Assembly: GCA_002346535.1 (NCBI GenBank)
Contig: DDZZ01000019.1
Coordinates: 1-64,000 of the forward strand
Reading direction: 5' to 3'
Length of the DNA: 64,000 nt
From: Opitutales bacterium UBA2995
GTDB lineage: Bacteria > Verrucomicrobiota > Verrucomicrobiia > Opitutales > UBA2995
Shown: one piece after another, positions 35,279 to 43,929 of the stretch
Layout of the letters: the number at the start of each line of letters is the position of its first letter
How positions within the stretch are numbered: the first letter of the stretch is position 1
Position numbers and translations under genes: made by a program
Notes under the pieces: generated by a model
Told to the model about the DNA's origin: nothing
The model's database searches: none
What the model saw: the letters and a program-made list of their open reading frames with translations, nothing else

Positions 35279-35312
35279 CAGCTACTGCTGGGCTAAAGCC
35301 CTGGTGTAGCTG
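35279..35312. terminator. Stable imperfect hairpin downstream of parC
   Basis: The 34 bases fold as cagctactgctgggc-taaa-gccctggtgtagctg: seven outer and four inner pairs around a short mismatch and a tetraloop. It begins 43 bases after the parC stop. It lacks an immediate T-run, though cttcttttta follows some 18 bases later. It may be a transcript end or an mRNA-stabilising structure. Confidence 0.45.
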
Positions 35313-35516
35313 ACGAAACGCGCCGACCTTCTTTTTATGCCTTATCCTTAAAGGACTGGGATGCTTTTTGTCCTTCAGCCAATGTGACAAGAAATAGTTA
35401 AAATGCTCTAAGTAATTAGCAGGTATTAGAGCAGCTTGCCGCCGATCAAGACCACCTTCTCGGAATGTGCCTTGACAGACATAAGCCCTCCTACGAGTTT
35501 CATAAACCCTTCCCGT

Positions 35517-35593
35517 CGGGATGTAGCTCAGTCTGGCAGAGTGCGTCGTTCGGGACGACGAAGTCGCTGGTTCGAATCCAGTCATCCCGACCA
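35517..35593 (+). tRNA. tRNA-Pro (CGG)
   Basis: This is a complete 77-base cloverleaf. The acceptor stem CGGGATG pairs with CATCCCG (35583-35589), followed by A and an encoded CCA. The D arm contains tagctcagtctggcaga. The anticodon stem CGTCG/CGACG encloses loop TTCGGGA with anticodon CGG at 35551-35553, read as proline. The T arm is ctggttcgaatccag. The gene lies in the plus strand between parC and a dead lacI-type gene. Confidence 0.96.
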
Positions 35594-35934
35594 CCCGCCG
35601 CCGTTTTGCAAAGCAAAACTGCGGCGAGGTGTCTCGCAGCATAGTTTACTCGAAAGCGGACATACTTCGTCCCGCAATTGCGGAACTCCGCATGGCATCG
35701 CCATCGACTTCAACAATCTTAGATCCTTTCGCGAACGACGAGTTCCGGAAGGATCCATTGGATGTCTGGATCTTGATTTTCGCCCTTTTGAACAGCATTG
35801 ACCAGCCGTGTAACTGCCTTCCCGAAAATTTTCGGAATTACCTGATCAACTGTCGTTAAAGGAGGATCTGGCCGAGGATGGAATCACTTTCCACTCCCAA
35901 CAACGCAAAGCATCTATGCCCTCGCCTCAGAGGT
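35594..35934. other. Intergenic stretch, no gene recognised
   Basis: After the tRNA there is a GC-rich inverted element (cgccgccgttttgcaaagcaaaactgcggcg, 35596-35627) that could form a hairpin and may end the tRNA transcript. A 76-codon open stretch at 35629-35859 has no recognisable family and is probably chance. The rest shows nothing. Confidence 0.4.
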
Positions 35935-36402
35935 GATCGATGATCGATCCCATGATACTTGTACGATCGAGGTGAATTGAAGGGAAAGGCAGTTCATGTA
36001 TCGGACTTACCAATATAATCGGAATATGTGCATCGATGGCGTATTCGACAGTCGGATTGTCAGATTCCAACGTGGAGCCCGCCAAAATGGTGCCATCCGA
36101 CTTTAGAGATAAGAAGTGACGGGGCACTTTCTCTTCCAAATGGGGATCTCCATCGGCCAATTCGATCATGCCTTGAAAACCAAAAGTACAGAGCAGTTGC
36201 TACAGGAAAGCGGTTTTTTCGCCGATGCAGGAGATTCCAGCTCTTGAAAGCGTACTCCAACGAGTCCTGTGGAACCTCCTCGCAGGCCATGAGCCTAGGC
36301 ATTCGGGAAAACCCCGATTTTTCTGGCGGCCACGAGCACCCGGTAGACTCTCCATTGTGAAGGTCCGAGGTGTTCAGCCAAATCTTTAGTTGAGTTAATC
36401 AT
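35935..36402 (-). pseudogene. LacI-family regulator remnant
   Basis: On the minus strand an ATG at 36402 opens NSTKDLAEHLGPSQWRVYRVL, a LacI-type helix-turn-helix start. A TAG interrupts the frame after about 35 codons, but the same frame then carries GSTGLVGVRFQE. Another stop is followed by a second frame with DGTILAGSTLES and IPIILVSPIHELPFPSIHLD, the strand pattern of the periplasmic-binding-like effector domain. It ends at 35927. At least two stops, one frameshift and the loss of half the effector domain show it is dead. Confidence 0.6.
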
Positions 36403-36504
36403 GGCGTAATAAAATCCGATATTTATATTCAGCAAATCGCCGGCCTAAACACTTACCTGAAAAAGACATTGGAATCGGAAATAGGTTCTACCAGATTGGA
36501 ATGC

Positions 36505-37074
36505 ATGGATAACAAGGACCAGGAAATCATGGAAATTTTTGAGAAGAGTAACGCTCTTCTAAAAGGTCATTTCATTCTGCGCTCCGGCTTGAGAAGCGGT
36601 CATTTTTTCCAATGCGCCCGAGTTGGGGAGCACATGGACAAAGTGGAAAGGTTGACGGAAATTATGCTGGAAAAATTAGGTGATCTGGAGTTCGCAACGG
36701 TGCTCTCACCAGCCATGGGGGGTTTGGTTTTTGGCCAAGAGGTCGCACGCCAAGCAGGAGCTCGTTATATTTTTGCAGAAAAACAAAATGATCAGCTCGT
36801 TCTACGACGTGGTTTTAAAATGGATCCCGACGAAAAGGTGCTGATTGTAGAAGATGTCATCACACGGGGAGGCCGGGCTCAGGAAGCCATTGACATTGCT
36901 CGGTCCAATGACGCGGATGTGGTTGGATTGGCGTTGATGGCAGATAGAAGTGGCGGAAAAGCTCTATTCGACGTACCCGTATATTCGCTAGCCAATTTTA
37001 ATTTCCCCACTTACGGACCGGAAAATGTACCGCCAGAGTTGCAGGCAATACCACCCATCAAACCCGGCAGCTAA
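36505..37074 (+). CDS. pyrE: Orotate phosphoribosyltransferase
   Basis: This 189-aa enzyme of pyrimidine synthesis joins orotate and PRPP to form OMP. LLKGHFILRSGLRSGHFFQ is the N-terminal hood seen in one class of PyrE. The PRPP-binding motif VLIVEDVITRGG lies near 112-123. FAEKQNDQLVLRRGFK is the flexible catalytic loop region. The frame is open back to 36469, but the ATG at 36505 (MDNKDQEIMEIF) gives the standard start. It is a single-gene unit in the gap between the dead lacI-type gene and the convergent protease gene. Confidence 0.9.
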   Translation: MDNKDQEIMEIFEKSNALLKGHFILRSGLRSGHFFQCARVGEHMDKVERLTEIMLEKLGDLEFATVLSPAMGGLVFGQEVARQAGARYIFAEKQNDQLVLRRGFKMDPDEKVLIVEDVITRGGRAQEAIDIARSNDADVVGLALMADRSGGKALFDVPVYSLANFNFPTYGPENVPPELQAIPPIKPGS

Positions 37075-37168
37075 ATCGGTGTGAAGTGCCTCGTGCCAGT
37101 ATTTGGAAAAATCAATTGATTGCTTAAACTGACACCGAAGCTCAGATCCTTGGGAAAGCTCGAAGAAA

Positions 37169-38626
37169 TTAGTCTTTCCGAATAACCAGGAAGTTGTTTC
37201 TGCCCTCGTAATAGACGTAAAGCAGGTTCTTGCCGGGAGTCAGCAGATCATAGGCTTCACTTAGCGTTTCCACCTTTTTCCGGTTTATTCCCATGATGAC
37301 CATGCCGGGCATCAAATTGTCGCTGAAAGGTGAATCGCCACTCACTTCTGTGACGACCAAACCACGAATGCTCTGTCCAACCCGAAATTGCTGTCTTAGG
37401 GCTTCACTCATCTCAGCAAGCGTTACTCCTTCGAGAAGCTCAACGGGTTCCGATCCGGCATCCGCGACACTAAGCTTTCCGGCATCATTCAAATTGCCAA
37501 CGACCACGGGTATCTCCATGGAATCACCATTTCGAATAACCGTCATAACAACTTCAGAGCCTGGATGGACCTGAGAAATTTTAAGCCGGAGATCTGAGCT
37601 GGAGGAAACAGTCCGCCCATTGATGGCGATGATAACGTCGTAGACCTCCAGTCCGGCGGTTTGTGCCGGTGTATTGGGGAACACCTGACTGATCACGGCA
37701 CCATTCGTATCATCAACTTCAAATTGCTCGGCAAGCTCCCGATCCAGAGCACCAATACTGACACCCAGATATCCGCGACTAACTTCACCGGTCTCAATGA
37801 GACTCATCATGATATTTTTAGCCAAGTTGGTAGGAATCGCGAAACCGATACCGATGCTGCCACCCGATTGAGAGAGAATAGCTGTATTGATTCCAAGAAT
37901 ACGACCTTGGGCATCAACAAGTGGCCCTCCCGAGTTGCCGGGGTTGATTGAGGCGTCGGTCTGCAAAAAATTTTCGTAGCCACCCTCTTCGATGAGGCTG
38001 AGTTCAGTCCGGTTAGTTGCTGAAACGATTCCCTGGGTAACGGTAAGGCCGACGCGCAAAGGATTTCCAACCGCAAAAACCACGTCGCCAACGCGGGCCT
38101 GATCGCTGTCGGCAAGCGTAAGGGCCGGCAGATCATTGCCTTCAATCTTCAACACTGCCACGTCTGTTTTACTATCTGCGCCGATAATCTCGGCATCAAA
38201 TTGGCGACCATCTTGCAGGCGAACACTTACTTCGTCCACATTTTCGATCACGTGGTTGTTAGTCAGGATGTAGCCGTCTCGACTTACAATAACGCCCGAA
38301 CCTAGGCCTTCGGCGCGTGGCTGATCTTCCTGCTTTTCAGGAACTCCAAAAAAACGACGTAAAAAAGGGTCATCTCGGAATTGTGGAGGCAAGCTGTAAC
38401 GCTGCGCTTCCAAGATCTTTGAAGTCGAAACGCTGACAACCGCCGGAGTAACCTGATCCAGAATATCTGCGTAACTTGAAACGGGATGTTTATTGGATCG
38501 ATCAAGTGGTGTACTATCCCAACTAATTTCAGGTAATCCCCGGGATTCAGACTTGGTTACTGCATGAGCAATTCCCAATGCGGCAATAATCAAAGCATAT
38601 ACTAAAACAAAATATCTTATTTTCAT
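37169..38626 (-). CDS. Do-like periplasmic serine protease (DegP/HtrA family)
   Basis: This protein has 485 aa. An N-terminal hydrophobic segment (VLVYALIIAALGIAHA) directs it to the periplasm, perhaps as an anchor. The trypsin-like protease domain has catalytic His125 (NNHVIE), Asp155 (KTDVAVLK) and Ser232 (NPGNSGGP). Two PDZ domains follow: about 270-365 (GYLGVSIG, GLEVYDVIIAING) and 385-480 (a shorter second one around GLVVTEVSGDSPF). It degrades or chaperones misfolded envelope proteins. Its gene lies just downstream of the prs/lpxD/skp/bamA block on the same strand, which fits envelope quality control. Confidence 0.9.
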   Translation of the reverse strand: MKIRYFVLVYALIIAALGIAHAVTKSESRGLPEISWDSTPLDRSNKHPVSSYADILDQVTPAVVSVSTSKILEAQRYSLPPQFRDDPFLRRFFGVPEKQEDQPRAEGLGSGVIVSRDGYILTNNHVIENVDEVSVRLQDGRQFDAEIIGADSKTDVAVLKIEGNDLPALTLADSDQARVGDVVFAVGNPLRVGLTVTQGIVSATNRTELSLIEEGGYENFLQTDASINPGNSGGPLVDAQGRILGINTAILSQSGGSIGIGFAIPTNLAKNIMMSLIETGEVSRGYLGVSIGALDRELAEQFEVDDTNGAVISQVFPNTPAQTAGLEVYDVIIAINGRTVSSSSDLRLKISQVHPGSEVVMTVIRNGDSMEIPVVVGNLNDAGKLSVADAGSEPVELLEGVTLAEMSEALRQQFRVGQSIRGLVVTEVSGDSPFSDNLMPGMVIMGINRKKVETLSEAYDLLTPGKNLLYVYYEGRNNFLVIRKD

Positions 38627-38721
38627 CTATGTAAAACGACAGGGTTCTTCCAAATAAGTTTCGTGCTCGATTTTAAAAAAAACATCTACGTTTTGTCGCC
38701 AAACAGCCAAATCCTTGCAGA

Positions 38722-39720
38722 TCAAGCTTCGGCTGGTGTTTCCTCTTTAGACTTAAGCCGGAAGAGGCTGGAAACACTTTCGGAACTATGTGTTCGCGTA
38801 ATGGCTTCTCCGAGCAGGCTGGCAACACTGATAACCGTAATAGGAACACCGCTATCCCCGGCATCAACCGGGGTGGTATTGGTGGTTATCAATTCGTCCA
38901 AAGGCCCTCCCTTAAGACGGCCATGGGCATATTCGTTTAAAACCCCGTGGGTCACACAAGCTCTGACCTTAGTCGCACCGTGAGCTCTGACGATTTTAGC
39001 CGCCGCGGTTAGAGTTCCGGCAGTTTCGGTAATGTCATCGACAATCAGCACTTCCTTGCCTTTCACATCGCCCACTACACTTTCCGCCTGAACATTAGCG
39101 GCGTCGATCCGCTTTTTCGCTACCACTCCAAATGGACAGCCTAGGATGTTGGCATATGCGGCCGCCATTTTCATGCTGCCTACATCAGGAGAAATTACCA
39201 CGGTGTTTTCGGTATCCGTATGTGTAGCCAAATAATCGTAAAATATCGGCGAAGCATACAGATGATCCACTGGAATATCGAAAAACCCTACAATTTGCTG
39301 TGCATGGAGGTCCATGGTCAGAATCCGGTTAGCTCCAGCGGCAACCAGCAAATTGGCAACCAATTTGCTGGTGATGGGTACCCGCGGCTGATCCTTCCTG
39401 TCTTGCCGGGCGTAGCCATAAAACGGGATGACCGCAGTTATCCGACTGGCGGATGCTCTACGGGCCGCATCGAGAAAGATAAGCAACTCCATCAAATGCT
39501 GATTCGGCGGATAGCAAATCGATTGAATGACGAACACATCGCGGCCACGAATATTCTCATTGATTTTAACAAAGATCTCCGCATTGGGAAATTTGGTAAC
39601 TTCGGCGTCTCCTAATGGGATTCCAACTTTTGAACAAATTTCTTCAGCAAGCGGAACATTTGAGTTTCCACAGAATATTTTTAACTGATGGGGATGGATA
39701 AGATTTTGCTCTTCGGTCAT
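38722..39720 (-). CDS. prs: Ribose-phosphate pyrophosphokinase
   Basis: This 332-aa PRPP synthase forms PRPP from ribose-5-phosphate and ATP. The N-terminal FCGNSNVPLAEEICS and ATP-site FYGYARQDRK near 104-113 are visible. Then come the metal/PRPP loop LIVDDITETAGTLTAAA near 226 and the regulatory flexible segment PVDHLYASPIFYDYL. Its length is slightly above the usual 310-320 because of a C-terminal extension (SKEETPAEA). The start overlaps the end of lpxD by 4 bases, so the two are translated together. The operon thus links nucleotide precursor supply with lipid A synthesis. Confidence 0.93.
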   Translation of the reverse strand: MTEEQNLIHPHQLKIFCGNSNVPLAEEICSKVGIPLGDAEVTKFPNAEIFVKINENIRGRDVFVIQSICYPPNQHLMELLIFLDAARRASASRITAVIPFYGYARQDRKDQPRVPITSKLVANLLVAAGANRILTMDLHAQQIVGFFDIPVDHLYASPIFYDYLATHTDTENTVVISPDVGSMKMAAAYANILGCPFGVVAKKRIDAANVQAESVVGDVKGKEVLIVDDITETAGTLTAAAKIVRAHGATKVRACVTHGVLNEYAHGRLKGGPLDELITTNTTPVDAGDSGVPITVISVASLLGEAITRTHSSESVSSLFRLKSKEETPAEA

Positions 39721-40760
39721 GGATCGGATTGCAGGTGATTTTCGAGCGAGTCAACCCGACGAAACAAGTCGGGTAATTTTTTGCGGAGCACGTTAAACTT
39801 TTGTGCCTGGTAATATGGCATTGCCGGATCACCAAATACAAAACTTTTAGGTGGTAAATTTTGATAAACGTTGGTGGAGCCGCCAATTTGGCAATAATCT
39901 CCCACTGTGAGGTGGCCGGATAAGCCAGCCTTGCCTCCCAAAAGGACGAAATCTCCAATGCTTGAGCTCCCGGCGATGCCCACTTGCGATGCGAGGAAAC
40001 AGCCTTTCCCAATGGTCACATTATGGGCTACCTGGACTTGGTTATCTATTTTTGTCCCCTGCCCGACCCGAGTTTCACTGAAACGGGCACGGTCAATCGT
40101 GCTGTTGGCTCCCACATCTACTTGATCTTCTAAGACAACAATTCCAATTTGGGGAGACCGTTCATGCAGCCCTTTGATAGTTTCGTAGCCAAAACCATCG
40201 GAGCCGATGATTGCCCCAGAATGGATGAAACAATCTCGACCGATCAGACAGTAATCGGCAACCACCGCGCGTGGTTTCAGCACCGAATCATCCCCAATTT
40301 GGGCAAACCGCCCCACAAAAGCTTGAGAATCTATTATACAAGATTCGCCGAGTACCGCTCCTTCCTCCACTATGGCAAGAGCTCCAACATGAACTGAATC
40401 TGGTATTTTTGAGCTGGAATGGATAACTGCGCTGGGATGAATTCCTGGTTCCGGACGCGGTGCCAGTTGTTTTTCAATGTCACCGCATATCATGTCAAGA
40501 GCATGGGAGGGGTTGCCATGCATGAGATACAGCTGGTCAGGCTGAGGATCACCTTCGAAATCTTCTGGGAGCAGGATCACCGAAGCACGGGATTCGGCAA
40601 CTTGTTTGCGGTATTTGCGATTAGCCAGGAATGACAAATCACCGGGCTGAGCATCCGATAACGAGGCGATTTGCTTGAGCGGCCCATCCCAAGATCCTTT
40701 CACCGAAGTCGGCGACAAAATCTGGAGCACTCGGGAGAGATTCAATTCAAAGCCAGGCAT
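39717..40760 (-). CDS. lpxD: UDP-3-O-acylglucosamine N-acyltransferase
   Basis: This third enzyme of lipid A synthesis has about 347 aa. The N-terminal uridine-binding domain contains QPGDLSFLANRKYRKQV. A long left-handed beta-helix of hexapeptide repeats follows, and the catalytic His is in VAHNVTIGKGCFLASQVG near 255 of this start. The C-terminus is helical. It indicates a lipopolysaccharide-bearing outer membrane. The frame is open to 40799; the ATG at 40760 (MPGFELNL) is preferred. It lies between skp and prs on the minus strand, an order related to the bamA-skp-lpxD cluster of many Gram-negatives. Confidence 0.92.
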   Translation of the reverse strand: MPGFELNLSRVLQILSPTSVKGSWDGPLKQIASLSDAQPGDLSFLANRKYRKQVAESRASVILLPEDFEGDPQPDQLYLMHGNPSHALDMICGDIEKQLAPRPEPGIHPSAVIHSSSKIPDSVHVGALAIVEEGAVLGESCIIDSQAFVGRFAQIGDDSVLKPRAVVADYCLIGRDCFIHSGAIIGSDGFGYETIKGLHERSPQIGIVVLEDQVDVGANSTIDRARFSETRVGQGTKIDNQVQVAHNVTIGKGCFLASQVGIAGSSSIGDFVLLGGKAGLSGHLTVGDYCQIGGSTNVYQNLPPKSFVFGDPAMPYYQAQKFNVLRKKLPDLFRRVDSLENHLQSDP

Positions 40761-40826
40761 TGGCGAAAAAACCCTGCTTCGAAAGGAAACAGGGTTCAAA
40801 TTGAAAAATGGCCACGAGATACGGAG

Positions 40827-41426
40827 TTAGTTGGCTGGAGCTTCCGCAGTTTCCACGGGAGCGTCCGCGTTGAGAACTTCAAGCACTTCGTCGGTATAAT
40901 CCCAATCAGGATTGGCATAGAGAACAGGCGGCAAACCTGCAATGACTCCTGTGGAGGTGTCCAGGACAAGATCCACGCCCTTTTGCTGAGAAACATCAAG
41001 TATCACCGTCTTGATCTCCTCGAGCATGAATTGGCGTTGGGTAGACTGCTGTTGAGTAAGCTGATTATTCGTGCTTTGACGAAACATGGCCACTTCCTGC
41101 TGCATGGTCCGGATTTTTTCCATTTGAGCATTAGCATCTTGCTCGGCTTCCGACCGGGCAGAATCCGAGAGAGCCGGATTCTCGGCTTGCTCCATCATCG
41201 TCTTGTAAGCTTCGACCTCAACTTCACCAGCGACCATCATTTCCTCCAGCTGCGCCTTGGCCGTATCCATGCGGGCCTGGAGTTTATCAGCAGTCTCTTT
41301 GGTCTTGTAATAACTATCATACAAAGTTCCCACGTCGACGGTCATAATATTAAATTCCGCGAAAGAGACGTTAAAAAGCAGAGGTTGCAATCCAATAAGG
41401 ATAGCCCCTGAAATCAATTTATTCAT
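40827..41426 (-). CDS. skp: Skp/OmpH-family periplasmic chaperone
   Basis: This 199-aa protein has an N-terminal signal peptide (ISGAILIGLQPLLFNVSFA) and then IMTVDVGTLYDSYYKT, the typical Skp start. It continues with a long coiled coil (about 45-140, rich in Ala, Gln, Glu and Met) and the conserved VLDVSQQKGVDLVLDTS end. Skp holds unfolded outer-membrane proteins in the periplasm. The C-terminus has an acidic, Ala-rich extension (DAPVETAEAP). It sits directly downstream of bamA, with 28 bases between, the classic pairing. Confidence 0.87.
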   Translation of the reverse strand: MNKLISGAILIGLQPLLFNVSFAEFNIMTVDVGTLYDSYYKTKETADKLQARMDTAKAQLEEMMVAGEVEVEAYKTMMEQAENPALSDSARSEAEQDANAQMEKIRTMQQEVAMFRQSTNNQLTQQQSTQRQFMLEEIKTVILDVSQQKGVDLVLDTSTGVIAGLPPVLYANPDWDYTDEVLEVLNADAPVETAEAPAN

Positions 41427-41454
41427 TATGTTGTGGTAGATTTAAAAGTATAAA

Positions 41455-43929
41455 TTAGAACCTTGTTCCAAAATTGAAATTAAATTGTGCACCTTCGTCG
41501 TTGGTGTAAATAGTGTCACCTAACCCATCTTTGATCTCAATAGGGTTAATTGGGATGGCATAATCAAGTCGTAATGGAGTTCCCATAACCATCAACGTAA
41601 TTCCGACACCAATATTGTCACTCCACCAATCGGTCCCAAAATCGGCGACTCCTCGATTTACAAAACCCCCATCATAGAAAGCGGACAATCTTACTTGTTC
41701 CGAAATGCTGTAAAAGTATTCCATGGACACCATGCCGTAAGTTTGTCCCCCTTTCGGTTCAAATGTCGCAGGAGCGCGCGGATCCATTCGCGGATTTCCG
41801 TTGATGTCGAGAAATACGTTTCCAAAAGGATCCTTGAGTGGTTCACCCAAATCTACCGGGCCTACCAGACGATAGTCGTAACCGCGAATGGTATTGGGTC
41901 CGCCCAGGAAAAACTGCTCTACGAAAGGTGTGCGTGGCGTGTCTCCAAATGCGGTGGCCACTCCGGCCCGATAGTCAAAAAGGAATCCTTGGCCGAGTTC
42001 AAAAATTGGGATCCAGGTAGCCCCCTTAAACTCAACTCTGACAAATTCCTGAGTTCCCCCCAACGGTCCCCCAGCAACTGTATTGATAAGCTGCAGCCGT
42101 GTCCCCCGATTGGTGAAGAGTATCTTATCCCGCGTATCCCGTATAAAGGCGATGCCCACGCGTGAAATCTCACTCTCTACTCGATTACCGAAATCGTTGA
42201 TTTCATTGGGATTAAAGAATTGCCGGAAGCCGAAAGGAATCCGGCTAAAGAAATCCAAGGTCACATCTTCCAAACTATATGAGATCCGGCCCTCAATAAG
42301 TTCAATGAGACGTTTTCGAAAATAGATCTCAAATCCCGCTCGAGTCTCCTCGTAAAGGGTACTCAAGAAATCCGATTCCTGATTGAAGATCGAGAATCCG
42401 AAAGCGAGCTGATAGAAATAATTGTCGAGAAAATAAGGTTCTTCGAAAGAGAGGACTGCTTGGGAGGATCGCGACCCCGCCTCGAGCCGGATCCTTAGCT
42501 TCTGCCCGTCTCCCTGAAAGAAGGAACGCCAATTGAACATATCAAAATTACCCTGGGTAATTTCAATAAATCCGACAGCTCGCTGAATGGATGAATATCC
42601 CGCCCCAAAAGTGAAATTTCCAGTGCGACCTTCCTCAACTGATACTTTGAAATTACGCCGTTGAGGTATGTTGGTTTGCTCATCGGTAGCTTCAACTTTT
42701 TCAAACCATTGCGTATTTTCCAGACGCTGCTGACTCACCTTCATGCGTAACATGTCGAAGGACATGCCCGGGGCCAGGGATAGTTCGCGCAGAATTACAA
42801 TACTCTTGGTCTTGGTGTTCCCCTCGATATTGATGGATTCCACCCGGAAGCGCTCTCCCTCGTTCACCGCAAAGTTGATATCGATAGCCCCCGTTTCCAA
42901 ATTCGGAATACGCTGCACATCAATCCGGCAATCGAGGTAACCGACCGATCCATAAAATTCCTGCAGCGTGGTCGTGTCTTCATCCACGAGTTTCGGGCTA
43001 AATATATCGCCTTCTTCCAATTCGATAGCATCGAGCAATAGTTCACCTGGGAATAACTCGTTGCCGGAAACAGTCATATTTCCAATCTGGTACTGGCGAC
43101 CCTCGGTAATGGGAATCTTGATATGAAGGCGGCCTCTCCGACTATAGTCATATTCAATTTGGTCCTCGTGAATTTCTATATCAAGATAACCTTCTTCCCG
43201 CGCGTAATCGCGAACACTTATCAAGTCTTCCTCGAGCTGGGTTTCATTCAATTTTCCGGTTCCGGTGATCCAGGACAACCAGTTCCAAGGCCGGGTTTTC
43301 ATCTGCTTCACCAAGCGTTTATTTTTGATTTCCTGACTCCCGATAAAGGTGATGTCGCTGACTTTCACCTTGGGGCCCTCGTTAATCAGAAAGGTGATTT
43401 CACCGAATCCGGTTTCTGGATCGCGATCGATAGTGTAATCAATAGTAACCTGGGTGAACCCCCTCTTCTGGTAAAATTCAAAGAGGGTTCGCGAATCCTC
43501 CTTTACCTGGCGTTCACTAAGAGAAGCGTTGGCTCTTGTACTGATCTCTTTTTTGAGCCGTTTTTCGTTAATCCGGTAATTCCCGTCGTAATAAATTGCC
43601 AGGACGCGGTATTTGGATTTGAGCCGAAAGATGAGGTCCAATTTCCCATCCGCAACTTCCGTACGCTTTACATCAATATACTCGAATAAACGCGTACCGT
43701 ACAAGGCTCGTAATGAATCATCCACCACCGCTTCAGAATAAGTCATACCGGGACGCACCTGCATATTAGACCGCACTACATCCACATTGACGTTTTGTAC
43801 GCCTATAAACTCAATTTCGACCTTCCCTACCGTAATCCCTCCTTGCGTGGTCTGCGCAAACGAGAAGGAAGTCGCAAGTAGACAGAAGGCCGGCAGAAAT
43901 ATCAGGCTGAGTCTAATAGGCAGACTCAT
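41455..43929 (-). CDS. bamA: Outer membrane protein assembly factor BamA
   Basis: This Omp85-family protein has 824 aa. The signal peptide is LSLIFLPAFCLLATSFSFA. Five POTRA domains (about 40-440) show repeats such as VEIEFIGVQNVN, ITFIGSQEIKNKR, MTVSGNELFPGELL and INIEGNTKTKSIVILRE. The C-terminal 16-strand barrel contains GPNTIRGYDYRLVGP, the conserved loop-6 (V/I)RGY motif, and ends with the FNFGTRF aromatic terminus. It folds outer-membrane proteins. The frame is open to 43956; the ATG at 43929 gives the usual signal peptide and overlaps dnaB by 17 bases. Confidence 0.93.
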   Translation of the reverse strand: MSLPIRLSLIFLPAFCLLATSFSFAQTTQGGITVGKVEIEFIGVQNVNVDVVRSNMQVRPGMTYSEAVVDDSLRALYGTRLFEYIDVKRTEVADGKLDLIFRLKSKYRVLAIYYDGNYRINEKRLKKEISTRANASLSERQVKEDSRTLFEFYQKRGFTQVTIDYTIDRDPETGFGEITFLINEGPKVKVSDITFIGSQEIKNKRLVKQMKTRPWNWLSWITGTGKLNETQLEEDLISVRDYAREEGYLDIEIHEDQIEYDYSRRGRLHIKIPITEGRQYQIGNMTVSGNELFPGELLLDAIELEEGDIFSPKLVDEDTTTLQEFYGSVGYLDCRIDVQRIPNLETGAIDINFAVNEGERFRVESINIEGNTKTKSIVILRELSLAPGMSFDMLRMKVSQQRLENTQWFEKVEATDEQTNIPQRRNFKVSVEEGRTGNFTFGAGYSSIQRAVGFIEITQGNFDMFNWRSFFQGDGQKLRIRLEAGSRSSQAVLSFEEPYFLDNYFYQLAFGFSIFNQESDFLSTLYEETRAGFEIYFRKRLIELIEGRISYSLEDVTLDFFSRIPFGFRQFFNPNEINDFGNRVESEISRVGIAFIRDTRDKILFTNRGTRLQLINTVAGGPLGGTQEFVRVEFKGATWIPIFELGQGFLFDYRAGVATAFGDTPRTPFVEQFFLGGPNTIRGYDYRLVGPVDLGEPLKDPFGNVFLDINGNPRMDPRAPATFEPKGGQTYGMVSMEYFYSISEQVRLSAFYDGGFVNRGVADFGTDWWSDNIGVGITLMVMGTPLRLDYAIPINPIEIKDGLGDTIYTNDEGAQFNFNFGTRF

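Noticed and set aside
35232..35642. 136-codon minus-strand open frame over tRNA-Pro
   Set aside because: It runs through the tRNA in antisense and through the parC downstream hairpin; this is a familiar false gene created by tRNA sequence.
35629..35859. 76-codon open frame after tRNA-Pro
   Set aside because: No recognisable family, no ribosome-binding site and ordinary composition; likely chance.
36028..36360. 110-codon plus-strand open frame
   Set aside because: It is antisense to the lacI-type remnant, which explains the sequence better.
37075..37168. Distant inverted repeat tcggtgt/acaccga between pyrE and the protease gene as a terminator
   Set aside because: The arms are only seven bases with a loop of about 48 bases, too weak to support.
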